20,542 bases of DNA from an uncultured Phycisphaerales bacterium. GTDB lineage: Bacteria > Planctomycetota > Phycisphaerae > WQYP01. A program made the position numbers and the translations under genes. The DNA lies in NCBI GenBank assembly GCA_903868035.1, contig CAIPTQ010000123.1, positions 1-20,542 on the forward strand. Direction: 5' to 3'. The notes beneath the pieces were generated by a model that made no database searches, had not been told where the DNA came from, and worked only from the letters and a program-made list of their open reading frames with translations. Below are positions 6,471 through 13,673 of this stretch, in pieces (position 1 is the first letter of the stretch; the number at the start of each line of letters is the position of its first letter).

Positions 6471-7973
6471 TCAGGCGTCGCCGGCGCTGCCCGCCACCGA
6501 CGGGCTCAGCGAGGCGTCCGGCCCCGCCGCCGTCTTCAGCGGGTTCTTCCAATCCCAGTACACAATCGAATGCCAGAACCACTCCAGCGGCCCTTGGCGG
6601 AAAATCGACAGCCACACCGTGGCGAACAACATGATGAACACCCAGGTCGGCAGCACCACCATGTAGACGAGCTCGGGACGCGTGAACTTGCCGAATTTGC
6701 CAAAGCCATGCCCGTAGAACAGCGTCGTGCCGATCAGCGTTTCCGTGAGGTAACACGTCAGCGCCATCCGCCCCACAGAGCGGATCGGGATCAGGCACAT
6801 GCGGAATATCTGGTGCATCGGCGCGACGGCAAAGGTCGCCCCAATCGCCGAAATCGGCGTATACCCCAGCCGCGCGAACTCGGCATACCAGCCCTTCTTC
6901 ACCGGATCGGCCGCCCACAGCGCCAGCAGCACCCCGAACGAGATGTACCCAAATGCGCACAGCAGCGAGCCCCAGTAGTTGAACGCCATGCCCATATGCC
7001 AGAGGTCAAAGAGATCTCCATTGCCATCCGTCCAGCCGTGGTATTGGTTGAACTGTATCCCCAGGGAAATGATGATCCAACCGACAGGGGCGCAGATCAG
7101 CGCAATGGTGGCATAGGCCCCGCGCGGCCAAATGCCCTGGAAGAAGCGACGCTTCTGCAGCGCCATCCCGATGAGCAGGCAGCCCCCGCAGCGGAAGAAC
7201 GTCCATTCGACGAATTCCTTGGTGTGGCCCAGAAGGGAGGTGACGAAACGATGCTCGATAATTTGCGTCCACCAGCCGCTGCGATAGATGTGCAGTTCCA
7301 TGTCGTTGTTGGAATCGTAGTAATTATGCACGGGGGCCAGGCTCCGCACGTAGGTTTCCCATTGATCGAGGTGGCTCGTCAGCCACGGAATCCAGTCATG
7401 CATCTTGGCGTAGTCATAGAGCGTGGAGCCCGACACCAGCGCCATGCCCAGGAACATCAGTTGCCCCGCCGGCAGCAACCGCAGCGGCGCCAGCAGCAAC
7501 CCCAGCATTGCGTAATCGGTGAGAATGTCCCCGAACCAGAACCCGAAGGTGTGGCACAGCCCGAACAGCAGCAGAATGGTCATCCGCAGGTAATGGACCA
7601 CCCAGGGGTTGTGCCCCTTTTTCCGCGAGCGGTCCGCCTGCAAAACAATGCCCGCGCCAAAAAGAATGGAAAACGTCGTGATGAACTTCATGTCCGCCAG
7701 CAGGTGGATGATGGCATAGGTCCAAAAATTGGCGCCGGTGAGCGCCTGGAGGCCGAAGTCGTACGTCCCGTTGTTCCGCGGGAAACCCGCATCGAGCTTC
7801 CAGTCCGGCGAATACACCGCCGGGTTGCTGTAGGCGTATTGCGGGTAGGACATCGTCCACGTGTTCATCAGAAAGATGCCCAGGATGGCGATGCCCCGGA
7901 GCAGGTCCAGCGCATCGATGCGCGGCGCAGGCCGGGCCAGCTCCGGCAGCGGCGGGGTGGAACTTTGCGACAT
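6471..7973 (-). CDS. DUF418-family (YeiB-like) membrane protein, 500 aa
   Basis: The N-terminus has the family signature RIDALDLLRGIAILGIFLMN with the first membrane helix. Many further helices follow, for example NFWTYAIIHLLADMKFITTF, MTILLLFGLCHTFGFWF, YATIALICAPVGWIIISLGI and YWGSLLCAFGYISFGVLLAL. The DUF418 C-terminal domain closes with GRMALTCYLTETLIGTTLFY, ELVYMVVLPTWVFIMLFATV and the typical GPLEWFWHSIVYWDW motif. The family is related to acyltransferase-3-like membrane proteins, and its biochemical role is not established. The length is slightly above that of bacterial YeiB (about 385-430) because of long loops. The ATG at 7973 has GGGGAAG upstream and a TATACT -10-like hexamer at 8011-8006. 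It converges with the carbonic-anhydrase-like gene. Confidence 0.88.
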   Translation of the reverse strand: MSQSSTPPLPELARPAPRIDALDLLRGIAILGIFLMNTWTMSYPQYAYSNPAVYSPDWKLDAGFPRNNGTYDFGLQALTGANFWTYAIIHLLADMKFITTFSILFGAGIVLQADRSRKKGHNPWVVHYLRMTILLLFGLCHTFGFWFGDILTDYAMLGLLLAPLRLLPAGQLMFLGMALVSGSTLYDYAKMHDWIPWLTSHLDQWETYVRSLAPVHNYYDSNNDMELHIYRSGWWTQIIEHRFVTSLLGHTKEFVEWTFFRCGGCLLIGMALQKRRFFQGIWPRGAYATIALICAPVGWIIISLGIQFNQYHGWTDGNGDLFDLWHMGMAFNYWGSLLCAFGYISFGVLLALWAADPVKKGWYAEFARLGYTPISAIGATFAVAPMHQIFRMCLIPIRSVGRMALTCYLTETLIGTTLFYGHGFGKFGKFTRPELVYMVVLPTWVFIMLFATVWLSIFRQGPLEWFWHSIVYWDWKNPLKTAAGPDASLSPSVAGSAGDA

Positions 7974-8005
7974 GAATATTCTTCCCCAAAAATGCGAATG
8001 CCGGC

Positions 8006-8011
8006 AGTATA
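8006..8011 (-). promoter_or_regulatory. TATACT -10-like element of the DUF418 gene
   Basis: TATACT, preceded by GT, lies 32 bases before the ATG on the minus strand, leaving room for a leader of about 26 bases with the GGGGAAG ribosome binding site. No good -35 was found at the right distance. The same hexamer recurs before the kinase and prepilin genes. Confidence 0.45.
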
Positions 8012-8082
8012 ACGGCGGAAGGGGGCAAGGGTTGCATGGGGGGGTTGTTCTGTGGGGGTGTTTTTCAGGGCCTCACGAAGTT

Positions 8083-8427
8083 TCAGGAAGCTTTCCGGAT
8101 AAAGCCGGCCCAATAGTCCGGGTGGCGCCGGATTTCGTCGAGCAGCCGGCGCGCCGGGCCGCCCGGGAAGCGTTGGCCCTGCTCCCAGGATTGTTCCAGC
8201 ATGACCGAGACGCCGACGAGCTTGGCGAACACCGGCTGGCTGACGCCGAGCTTGTGGCGCGTGGCGCGCACGGAGTGGGCGTCATGGGGCGACGGTTCGA
8301 TCACCTCGGCATCGCGGATCGTGACTTTCATGCCGCGGAAGGGGGCGCCGGACTTTTGCGCGTCCAGGATTTCCCGCAGGGAGGCGATGATCTTGCGGCC
8401 GGCTTTGGTTTGCGTTTGATTATTCAT
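8083..8427 (-). CDS. HTH antitoxin, HigA/NadS type, 114 aa
   Basis: The C-terminal half carries an XRE-family helix-turn-helix: VRATRHKLGVSQPVFAKLVG, then VSVMLEQSWEQGQRFPGGPA and RRLLDEIRRHP. This pattern, with SQPVFAKLLGVS, WEQG and P.GPARxLL, is the NadS/HigA-type antitoxin signature. The N-terminal part (ASLREILDAQKSGAPFRGMK) would wrap the toxin. It is expected to neutralise the upstream HigB-like toxin and to repress the shared promoter by binding the palindrome at 8776-8807. Its start overlaps the toxin end by eight bases, so the two are translationally coupled, toxin first. TA activity is inferred from family and arrangement. Confidence 0.85.
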   Translation of the reverse strand: MNNQTQTKAGRKIIASLREILDAQKSGAPFRGMKVTIRDAEVIEPSPHDAHSVRATRHKLGVSQPVFAKLVGVSVMLEQSWEQGQRFPGGPARRLLDEIRRHPDYWAGFIRKAS

Positions 8428-8779
8428 GGCGGGATTCCTTTTTGGCTCCAGCTTTTAACTGGGCGAGCATGGCCTTGATGGCATGACACTCGGATTTGCT
8501 CAAATTGGATTTTTCATTTTTAGTGAACACGGTGATTAAATAGACGCGTGCGAATTCGTCGAGAATGTAATAACAGACGCGTACGCCGCCGCTCTTGCCG
8601 CCGCGCCGCGTTTCGGGGGCGAAGCGCATCTTGCGCAGGCCGCCCGTGGAGGCCATGACGGGCCATCCGGCGGGGCGGCGCATGATTTCATTTTCCATGC
8701 CGCGGAGATCCTCCGGCGTGAGTCCGGTCTTTTTCGCCTCCTGGGTGAAGGCGCGATTCTGGATGAACACGTATCTCAC
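8420..8779 (-). CDS. RelE/HigB-type toxin, 119 aa
   Basis: The GTG at 8779 is preferred because a promoter-like pair (TTGCAT, 16 bases, TATCAT) puts transcription at or next to it; an open frame continues upstream to a TTG at 8830 but crosses the promoter. GTG at 8770 is another option. Family features are RYVFIQNRAFTQEAKKTGLT, STGGLRKMRFAPETRRGGKSGG with the basic RKxRF core, VRVCYYILDEFARVYLITVF and KNEKSNLSKSE, which match HigB/RelE-type ribosome-dependent mRNA interferases whose substrate is translated mRNA. The following antitoxin gene overlaps by eight bases. The module is small, autonomous and probably horizontally acquired. Confidence 0.85.
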   Translation of the reverse strand: MRYVFIQNRAFTQEAKKTGLTPEDLRGMENEIMRRPAGWPVMASTGGLRKMRFAPETRRGGKSGGVRVCYYILDEFARVYLITVFTKNEKSNLSKSECHAIKAMLAQLKAGAKKESRHE

Positions 8780-8807
8780 ACGATGTATGATATCATACGA
8801 TGTGTGA
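8776..8807. promoter_or_regulatory. Operator-like palindrome at the toxin promoter
   Basis: The core GTATGATATCATAC (8785-8798) is a perfect 14-bp palindrome. Outer arms TCACAC (8776-8781) and GTGTGA (8802-8807) are also inverted about the same centre, with three unpaired bases on each side between core and arms. ACGATGT also occurs as a direct copy at 8780 and 8798. It covers the -10 region and the start codon of the toxin, where antitoxin autorepression would be expected. Confidence 0.7.
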
Positions 8808-8814
8808 CATGCAA
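8787..8814 (-). promoter_or_regulatory. Promoter-like site of the HigB/HigA-type pair (leaderless)
   Basis: TTGCAT (8814-8809), a 16-base spacer and TATCAT (8792-8787) are followed by seven bases and then the GTG at 8779. No Shine-Dalgarno sequence precedes the GTG, so the message is probably leaderless. Confidence 0.5.
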
Positions 8815-9101
8815 GCGGCGGCCTTGTCAAAGCCGCCAGGTATCCCCTCCGCGGAGAGTCGGGGCTTGGGCGCGCAGCCTTTCCGCCAAACGCTTGTTCT
8901 CATTGCGCTGGTCCACCGCCGGCACCAGCGACGCCCGACCGCCGCGCCCCGCCGCCGCGTGCGCCGCCACCCGTCGCACCGCTGCCCCAGTCAGTTCAAT
9001 CGCAGTCGGAATCAGACTCCACCGATGCGGTCGAAATGGATCCCGATTATCTCGTGTACCTCCATCGGGAAAAACAGGGCGCGCTGGCTTGGGACGAATA
9101 A
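8808..9101 (+). pseudogene. Possible gene remnant, C-terminal part (97 codons, no start)
   Basis: A frame open from 8808 to the TAA at 9099-9101 reads like protein: a Pro-rich middle (PPPRAPPPVAPLP), a Ser/Gln/acidic stretch (QSVQSQSESDSTDAVE) and the tail MDPDYLVYLHREKQGALAWD. A short CSHC motif lies near residue 32. There is no ATG, GTG or TTG in the first two thirds, and the upstream stop codon lies inside the palindrome of the toxin gene. It could be the 3' end of a gene whose front was replaced by the toxin-antitoxin module. This is low-confidence and could be a chance open frame in GC-rich DNA. Confidence 0.25.
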
Positions 9102-9120
9102 TCCAGCAATTCCCCGCATC

Positions 9121-9150
9121 AACTTGGCGTTTGGTAACTTGGCGTTTTGT
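9121..9150 (+). repeat. Two tandem 15-bp units
   Basis: AACTTGGCGTTTGGT is followed by AACTTGGCGTTTTGT, one mismatch apart. It lies in the 276-base non-coding gap between the possible remnant and the GT-C-like gene and next to a promoter-like site. The rest of the gap (9175-9377) is C-rich and shows nothing else I can name. Confidence 0.6.
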
Positions 9151-9174
9151 ATACGCACGCGTCGGGGGTATACT
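9147..9174 (+). promoter_or_regulatory. Weak promoter-like site
   Basis: TTGTAT (9147-9152) and TATACT (9169-9174) are spaced by 16 bases. GTATAC occurs at both elements. It could drive the GT-C-like gene with a leader of about 200 bases, though this is uncertain. Confidence 0.3.
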
Positions 9175-9377
9175 GTTACCGCACTGTCCCAGGCCTCTGA
9201 CGTGCCGCGAAATGGGCCCAGTGCAGCCGACTGGTGACGGAAATGGACCTCATGGAGTGGCCAGATGCGTCCGGAATCTTCCCCGCCCCCCAAACCCCCC
9301 GCCCCCCGCCGCCGCGCTAACATTCACAAAAAACAAATTCCTGTCATACCTCTCATTCATTCAAGCAGGGATTGGCC

Positions 9378-11084
9378 GTGAAACGTCCACTGCGCCTGGC
9401 ACTGCTGGTGAACCTGCTGCTGTTTGGGCTTTTTTTTGCATTGGCCACGCCGACGTATGAGACCAACGACGATCTGTACATGCAGCAGATCGCCTCGGGC
9501 GCGATCGGGGGCGCGCCTTCGGAGTATCTGGTCTTTACGAACGTCCTGATCGGCATGGCGCTCAAGGAATTGTACCGCGCGTTCACGGGATTCAACTGGT
9601 ACTTCTGGTACCTGGTCAGCGTGCATTTCGCCGCCATGACCGCCCTGGCCTATCTGGCGCTCGCCACCGAACGCAAGTGGCGCAACCTGGCCCTTTATGC
9701 CGCGTTCTTCGTGATCGTTGAACCGCGCCTGCTGCTGAAACTCCAGTTCACCACAACCGCCTTTGTCGCGGGGATGGCCGGGCTGTTCCTGGTGCTGGAC
9801 GGCCTGCGAACCCCCTATCCGACCCATAGGGCCAGAGTGCTCACAGGCATGGCGCTGATCGCGCTGATGAGCATGATCCGCAGCGAAACGGTGTTCCTGC
9901 TGGCGCTGGTTTCCCCGCCGCTCCTGATCGAACACTTCCGGGTTCAGGCCTGGCGGCGAACGGCCGTGGTCGGCCTCGTGCTGGCGGCCGTCATCACGGG
10001 TCTGTGGGCGGTGGACCGGCACTATTATCAGCGCGACCCCGCCTGGGCGGAGTTCTACGAGTACAATCGCATCCGCAGTCAGATCCATGACATGCCGCTG
10101 ATTCGCTTCGCCGAGCCCGCGGCGGCGGCGGCCGGCTGGTCCGCCAACGACGCCCTGATGTTCGTGAAATTCTGCTTCCCCGACGCGGAGGTCTTTGGCC
10201 CGGCCAGCAGAGTGCGGGCGTTCTATAGCGCCCTGAACGCCCAGGAAAAGCTTGCGGCCCCATCGGTGCCGCTGCTTCCGCCGCTGCGCTCCTTTCTGGT
10301 GAATCTCCCGTGGTCCCTCGGGCGGGACACGGGCCTGCTGTTTTGTCTGTCGTTGCTGGGGGCCGGGTGGTGCATTCTGCACGCGGGCGCCAGGGCGAAA
10401 TCCATCCTCCTGTGTCTGGCGGCATGCTATGGCCTGACCCTCGCGATCGGGTTCTATCTGAGCCTCACGGCGCGGTTGCCGGAACGCGTCGCCTACAACA
10501 TGCCGGCCCTGATTCTGGCGGCGTGCCTGTATTGGACGATCTCATTTCCCGACCTCAAGCCTTCAGGAAAGATCCGGCGGGGCTTAATCCTGCTGGCCGA
10601 TGGGTGCGCCCTCGGGCTGGGCCTATGGCTGACGACCCGCGTCTATGCGGGATTGCGGCAGACCGATCGGGACAATAAGGCGCTCCAGCAAGCCAGCCCG
10701 GGCCTGATCGCGCATGCCGGGAGCTTGGGCGGCACGGAGCGCAAGCCCCTGCTGGTGGTCATGCCCCAAGATTCCTACCTCGAGCAGTGTACGTTCTTCA
10801 ACCCCCCGGGCAAGGAGTTGCCGTTTTCCATGACCTACTATGGGTGGCCGTCGCTGTCCCCGCTCTTTCAGCAGAGCATGGCGAACAACGGGCTCGAGGC
10901 GCCCTACCTGCGGTCCGTGTTGTACAAGCCCGAGGCCTGGTTTCTGATGCAATCGCGGTGGCTGGACCCGTTGCAGACGTACTACCGCGAGCATTACGGC
11001 CTGGATGTGGTGTTCGAGTACGAAGGCCAAATGGCGGCGCAGGAGGACCATGCCTTGTACCGCGCCCGGGTGCTGTCCCCATGA
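9378..11084 (+). CDS. Polytopic membrane protein, GT-C glycosyltransferase-like, 568 aa
   Basis: An N-terminal membrane helix (LALLVNLLLFGLFFALATP) is followed by an outside loop with ETNDDLYMQQIASG, an acidic Asn-Asp-Asp motif at the position where GT-C lipid-linked-sugar transferases keep a catalytic Asp. Further helices follow in the first 360 residues, then more (LLFCLSLLGAGWCILH, SILLCLAACYGLTLAIGFYL, RGLILLADGCALGLGLWLTT). The C-terminal 150 residues are soluble (PLLVVMPQDSYLEQCTFF, YYREHYGLDVVFEYE) and probably extracytoplasmic. The GT-C assignment is inferred from topology and the NDD loop; the family is not one I recognise exactly. The GTG at 9378 is chosen because CAGGG lies seven bases upstream; a TTG two codons earlier would be too close. 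It stands alone, unlinked to other glycan genes. Confidence 0.65.
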   Translation: MKRPLRLALLVNLLLFGLFFALATPTYETNDDLYMQQIASGAIGGAPSEYLVFTNVLIGMALKELYRAFTGFNWYFWYLVSVHFAAMTALAYLALATERKWRNLALYAAFFVIVEPRLLLKLQFTTTAFVAGMAGLFLVLDGLRTPYPTHRARVLTGMALIALMSMIRSETVFLLALVSPPLLIEHFRVQAWRRTAVVGLVLAAVITGLWAVDRHYYQRDPAWAEFYEYNRIRSQIHDMPLIRFAEPAAAAAGWSANDALMFVKFCFPDAEVFGPASRVRAFYSALNAQEKLAAPSVPLLPPLRSFLVNLPWSLGRDTGLLFCLSLLGAGWCILHAGARAKSILLCLAACYGLTLAIGFYLSLTARLPERVAYNMPALILAACLYWTISFPDLKPSGKIRRGLILLADGCALGLGLWLTTRVYAGLRQTDRDNKALQQASPGLIAHAGSLGGTERKPLLVVMPQDSYLEQCTFFNPPGKELPFSMTYYGWPSLSPLFQQSMANNGLEAPYLRSVLYKPEAWFLMQSRWLDPLQTYYREHYGLDVVFEYEGQMAAQEDHALYRARVLSP

Positions 11085-11250
11085 CCATCGTGCGGGCGGG
11101 TGGGGGGAATCGGGAGGGGGTATTTGTTCAGCCCGTGGATTTCGGCGGTGGCCGGGAGGATCTTGACGGAAACAATCTTGGGGCGGTCGGCCAATTGACG
11201 GCCCCCGAGCCTTGTTCGCTGCACATTGTCCTCGTCCCCTGACCCCTTAC

Positions 11251-11272
11251 CACTGTCCACTGTCCACTATCC
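11251..11272 (+). repeat. Heptanucleotide repeat CACTGTC x3
   Basis: CACTGTC, CACTGTC and CACTATC follow head to tail in the 238-base gap 11085-11322. The gap otherwise holds G-rich then C-rich sequence with no gene seen. Confidence 0.7.
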
Positions 11273-11322
11273 GCCCCCCCCGACAAATTCCCCCGCGCCA
11301 CCCCGCGCCACGCACAAACTGT

Positions 11323-11369
11323 CTGAGGAAATTTGATTATTGTGGAAGTAGGCGCGATGATGACGGAGT
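11323..11369 (+). repeat. Direct repeat R1, left of the two-gene cassette
   Basis: It starts CTGAGGAAATTTGATT (11323-11338), identical to R2 at 12018, and stays similar for about 47 bases, including GGCGCG and GGAGT. Similarity extends a few bases further left (CAAA and CTG). It contains a GAGGAA motif followed by TTGATT, so it resembles a ribosome binding site plus the start of a reading frame. Confidence 0.75.
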
Positions 11370-11410
11370 GGTTGGTTTTCGAGGTTTCGCGTATTTCACG
11401 GTCAGTACGC

Positions 11411-11812
11411 ATGATCCCCGCATTCAATGAGTTCGGCTGCCTTCCTCCGGGCGTCCACCCGGCGACGCCAACCGAAATCGACGCACGTTTCGGCGGCCCC
11501 TCGGAGCTCCGCCGCGTGCAGATGGATTCCGTCCGCTGGATGATCGACCTGGCCCTCCGTGCCGGTGTGCGCAGAATTGTTTTGAACGGGAGTTTCGTCA
11601 CCGATATAATGGAACCCAATGATGTGGATTGTGTGCTCCTGATGGGGACGGTTTTTCCCTTGGATTCCCCCGCCGAAAAGGAGTTGCGCAAGGGTTTGCC
11701 GTTCCTGGATGTGTCGCTGGTCGACCAGGCGGATTTCGACTATTTCATCAATGGCTTTTTCGCGTTTGACCGCCTGCGAAAAGAGAAAGGCCTCATCGAG
11801 GTAATTCTATGA
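11411..11812 (+). CDS. DUF6932-type nucleotidyltransferase-like protein, 133 aa
   Basis: The protein opens with MIPAFNEFGCLPPGVHPATP and IDARFG, the usual beginning of a family of short proteins that I place as DUF6932-like. The centre holds NGSFVTDIMEPNDVDCVLLM: a Gly-Ser pair, nine residues, then Asp-Val-Asp, the metal- and nucleotide-binding core of the polymerase-beta nucleotidyltransferase fold. Such minimal nucleotidyltransferases often pair with a small partner in toxin-antitoxin-like modules. The ATG at 11411 is chosen on this family start, although no clear Shine-Dalgarno sequence precedes it; the frame also runs in from 11333 through repeat R1, and ATGs at 11357 and 11360 have GGAAG upstream. 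Its stop overlaps the ATG of the next gene by four bases. The nucleotide transferred and the target are unknown. Confidence 0.7.
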   Translation: MIPAFNEFGCLPPGVHPATPTEIDARFGGPSELRRVQMDSVRWMIDLALRAGVRRIVLNGSFVTDIMEPNDVDCVLLMGTVFPLDSPAEKELRKGLPFLDVSLVDQADFDYFINGFFAFDRLRKEKGLIEVIL

Positions 11813-12015
11813 GCTTGAAAAACGACCTGGAATTGGCGAATACCCGCAAGAAGCTTCAGGAGATTGAGCAGCGCTACAAGTCACGGCTTCTGGAGTCTGC
11901 CCCCAACCCTCACGTACATGAACTGACGCTGCAATCGCTCAAGCGGGTGATCAATCAATTGCAGGAAGAAATTACGCTGTACGAGGTTCATCAACCGGCG
12001 GTGGGCAAATACTGA
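11809..12015 (+). CDS. Small coiled-coil partner protein, 68 aa
   Basis: A short, charged, helical protein: LKNDLELANTRKKLQEIEQR is a heptad-like helix, then HVHELTLQSLKRVINQLQEE makes a second. There are no Cys, no membrane segment and no recognised domain. Its ATG overlaps the stop of the nucleotidyltransferase-like gene (ATGA), so the two are translated together and probably form a complex, as in two-gene toxin-antitoxin-like modules. Which of the two would be toxic cannot be told from the sequence. Its last codons overlap the left edge of repeat R2. Confidence 0.7.
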   Translation: MSLKNDLELANTRKKLQEIEQRYKSRLLESAPNPHVHELTLQSLKRVINQLQEEITLYEVHQPAVGKY

Positions 12016-12017
12016 TA

Positions 12018-12064
12018 CTGAGGAAATTTGATTTTTGTTTATGTTGGCGCGGCGGCGAGGGAGT
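12018..12064 (+). repeat. Direct repeat R2, right of the two-gene cassette
   Basis: The second copy of the 47-base element begins three bases after the stop codon of the coiled-coil gene. The first 16 bases are identical to R1, with scattered substitutions afterwards. Its left extension (CAAATACTGATACTG) overlaps the end of the coiled-coil gene. R1 to R2 spans a unit of 695 bases that contains both genes. Confidence 0.75.
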
Positions 12065-12177
12065 CACTGGGAGTAGCGCTCACGATTGAAAAAGGACTCG
12101 GCGGTCGCTATCTTGGCAAACGTTTACTCAGGTCGGAGGCCCTCTGGGAAATGTCACCCCAGGTGCAGGCACTGTGA
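12028..12177 (+). CDS. Possible small ORF, 49 aa, starting in repeat R2
   Basis: A TTG in repeat R2, three bases after AGGA, opens a frame that reads IFVYVGAAARESLGVALTIE, then KGLGGRYLGKRLLRSEALWE and MSPQVQAL before TGA. It is too short for reliable coding judgement, but the sequence is balanced and protein-like. The equivalent TTG in R1 opens a frame that runs into the nucleotidyltransferase-like gene. It may be a small gene, a leader peptide, or the end of an eroded gene. Family unknown. Confidence 0.3.
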   Translation: MIFVYVGAAARESLGVALTIEKGLGGRYLGKRLLRSEALWEMSPQVQAL

Positions 12178-12222
12178 AAGGCTCCGCCACCTGCATCATC
12201 CATCAACCCAAAGAGGCGGAAT

Positions 12223-13611
12223 ATGGCCAAACTTCCGACGGACTTGAGCAAGCAATGGTGGATCAACAACAAAGCCAAGACCTTGAAGGACACGGGACTG
12301 GGAAACCTGCTGGGGCAATATGAAATGGTTGGGAAAAAGTGCCAGGATCCGAAAGAGCGCACCGTGGCGCTCTTGGATGAGGTCAGCGGCGCGCTGGAGA
12401 ATGTTGCCAGGGGGGTTGAAACCCAGAAGAGCGCGTGCAACCCCAAGCTGCATAAAGAAACCATGGACGCGCTGAGCGCGTATCCGGCGCTGCTCAAGAA
12501 GGCCAAAGACACGGTCGCGCTGAAGAAGGGCGCGTACCTGAAAATCATCGACGATTGGGAAGGCCTGCGGAAGAATACCATCGCGGAGTTGCAGGTGTTG
12601 AACAGGGACGTGGACGAACTGCTGAAGAGAGTCGAGACGTGTCTTAAAGTCTGTGAGAAAGCCAGCAAAGTGCCGAGCGTGCCCAGGGAGCCACTGGTGG
12701 CGGATGCGAAGGGACTCAGCGCGCAGTTGAAGGACAATCGGAAGAGCCTTCACGAGGCGATGGAAATGCATGCCAAGAACGCCAAGGCGGTGGAAGCACC
12801 GCATCCCAAGGACCGGTCAACGGACTATCTCTCAGAGATCGGCCGGCTGGCTTTGCAGAAGACCGCCGCGTGTGAGAAGGCGATCGTCGAACTGGAAAAG
12901 GCCATCGAAGCGCTGGGCGTCAAGCTGACCGTGGGTCAGCCGTCCGACTTGAGCGCGAATTGGTGGCAGGCGAACATGGCGAAGCTTCTGCCGAACACGG
13001 GGATGGAGAAGCTTTTGGGGCAGTACGAGAGCGTCTGGAAAGAGTGCCTGGATCCGAAACAGCGTTCCAGGAAGAGTTTTAATCAGGCGTATGACGCCCT
13101 GCTCAAAGTGAATGAAGGGTTGGAAAAGGTGAAGCGTCAATGCCCGACGCAGAAGGAGATTCTGCAGGCGTTGGAGGGATATACGTCTCTGATCAATAAG
13201 GCGCGCGGCGCGCTGACGCAGGCCGCCGGCGAATACGCGAAAGTTTTCACCGCCTGGCTGGAGCAACGCAAGAACATCATTGCGGGCTTGAAGGAGCGTC
13301 AAGGCCCCATCAACACGCTGATGGAGAAGGCTAAGTGGATGCTGGAAACCGTGAAGGCCAAGCCGGCGTTACGCAAGGCCGTGGTCAAGGACATGAAGGC
13401 GACGTCGGAGGAACTGGGGAAGAAGCGGGTGGAGCTCAACGCGTATCTGGCGGCGAAGATGCAGGAGCAGAGCCACATGGCCAAGCCCCATGCCGACGAA
13501 CAAACGGATGGCCTGCGCCTGCAGAATGAGATTCGGGACATCATGAAGGTGCTATCGGCGGCGCTGCAGAAGGCGTTGGAGAGCCTGAAGATCGCGACCC
13601 TGGAGAGTTGA
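12223..13611 (+). CDS. Internally duplicated helical protein, unknown family, 462 aa
   Basis: The protein consists of two copies of one unit of about 225 residues. Copy 1 begins LPTDLSKQWWINNKAKTLKD and copy 2, at about residue 240, begins QPSDLSANWWQANMAKLLPN. Shared landmarks are DLSxxWW, NxAK, TG, LLGQYExV and C-x-DPKxR, and further on RK followed by N.IA and L. The end of each copy (EKAIVELEKAIEALG and QKALESLKIATLES) also matches. Everything looks alpha-helical and charged, with coiled-coil-like runs. There is no signal peptide, membrane segment or catalytic motif. AGAGGCGGA precedes the ATG. It follows the repeat-flanked cassette and converges with the Phd-type antitoxin gene. The codons are mostly G-ending. 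I do not recognise the family; a scaffold or partner-binding role is the most that can be guessed. Confidence 0.8.
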   Translation: MAKLPTDLSKQWWINNKAKTLKDTGLGNLLGQYEMVGKKCQDPKERTVALLDEVSGALENVARGVETQKSACNPKLHKETMDALSAYPALLKKAKDTVALKKGAYLKIIDDWEGLRKNTIAELQVLNRDVDELLKRVETCLKVCEKASKVPSVPREPLVADAKGLSAQLKDNRKSLHEAMEMHAKNAKAVEAPHPKDRSTDYLSEIGRLALQKTAACEKAIVELEKAIEALGVKLTVGQPSDLSANWWQANMAKLLPNTGMEKLLGQYESVWKECLDPKQRSRKSFNQAYDALLKVNEGLEKVKRQCPTQKEILQALEGYTSLINKARGALTQAAGEYAKVFTAWLEQRKNIIAGLKERQGPINTLMEKAKWMLETVKAKPALRKAVVKDMKATSEELGKKRVELNAYLAAKMQEQSHMAKPHADEQTDGLRLQNEIRDIMKVLSAALQKALESLKIATLES

Positions 13612-13673
13612 CCTGGCGGTGGGACGATGCTATCCGATGACCAATATCCAGCGTCGGAACCGTGCGCATGGTG

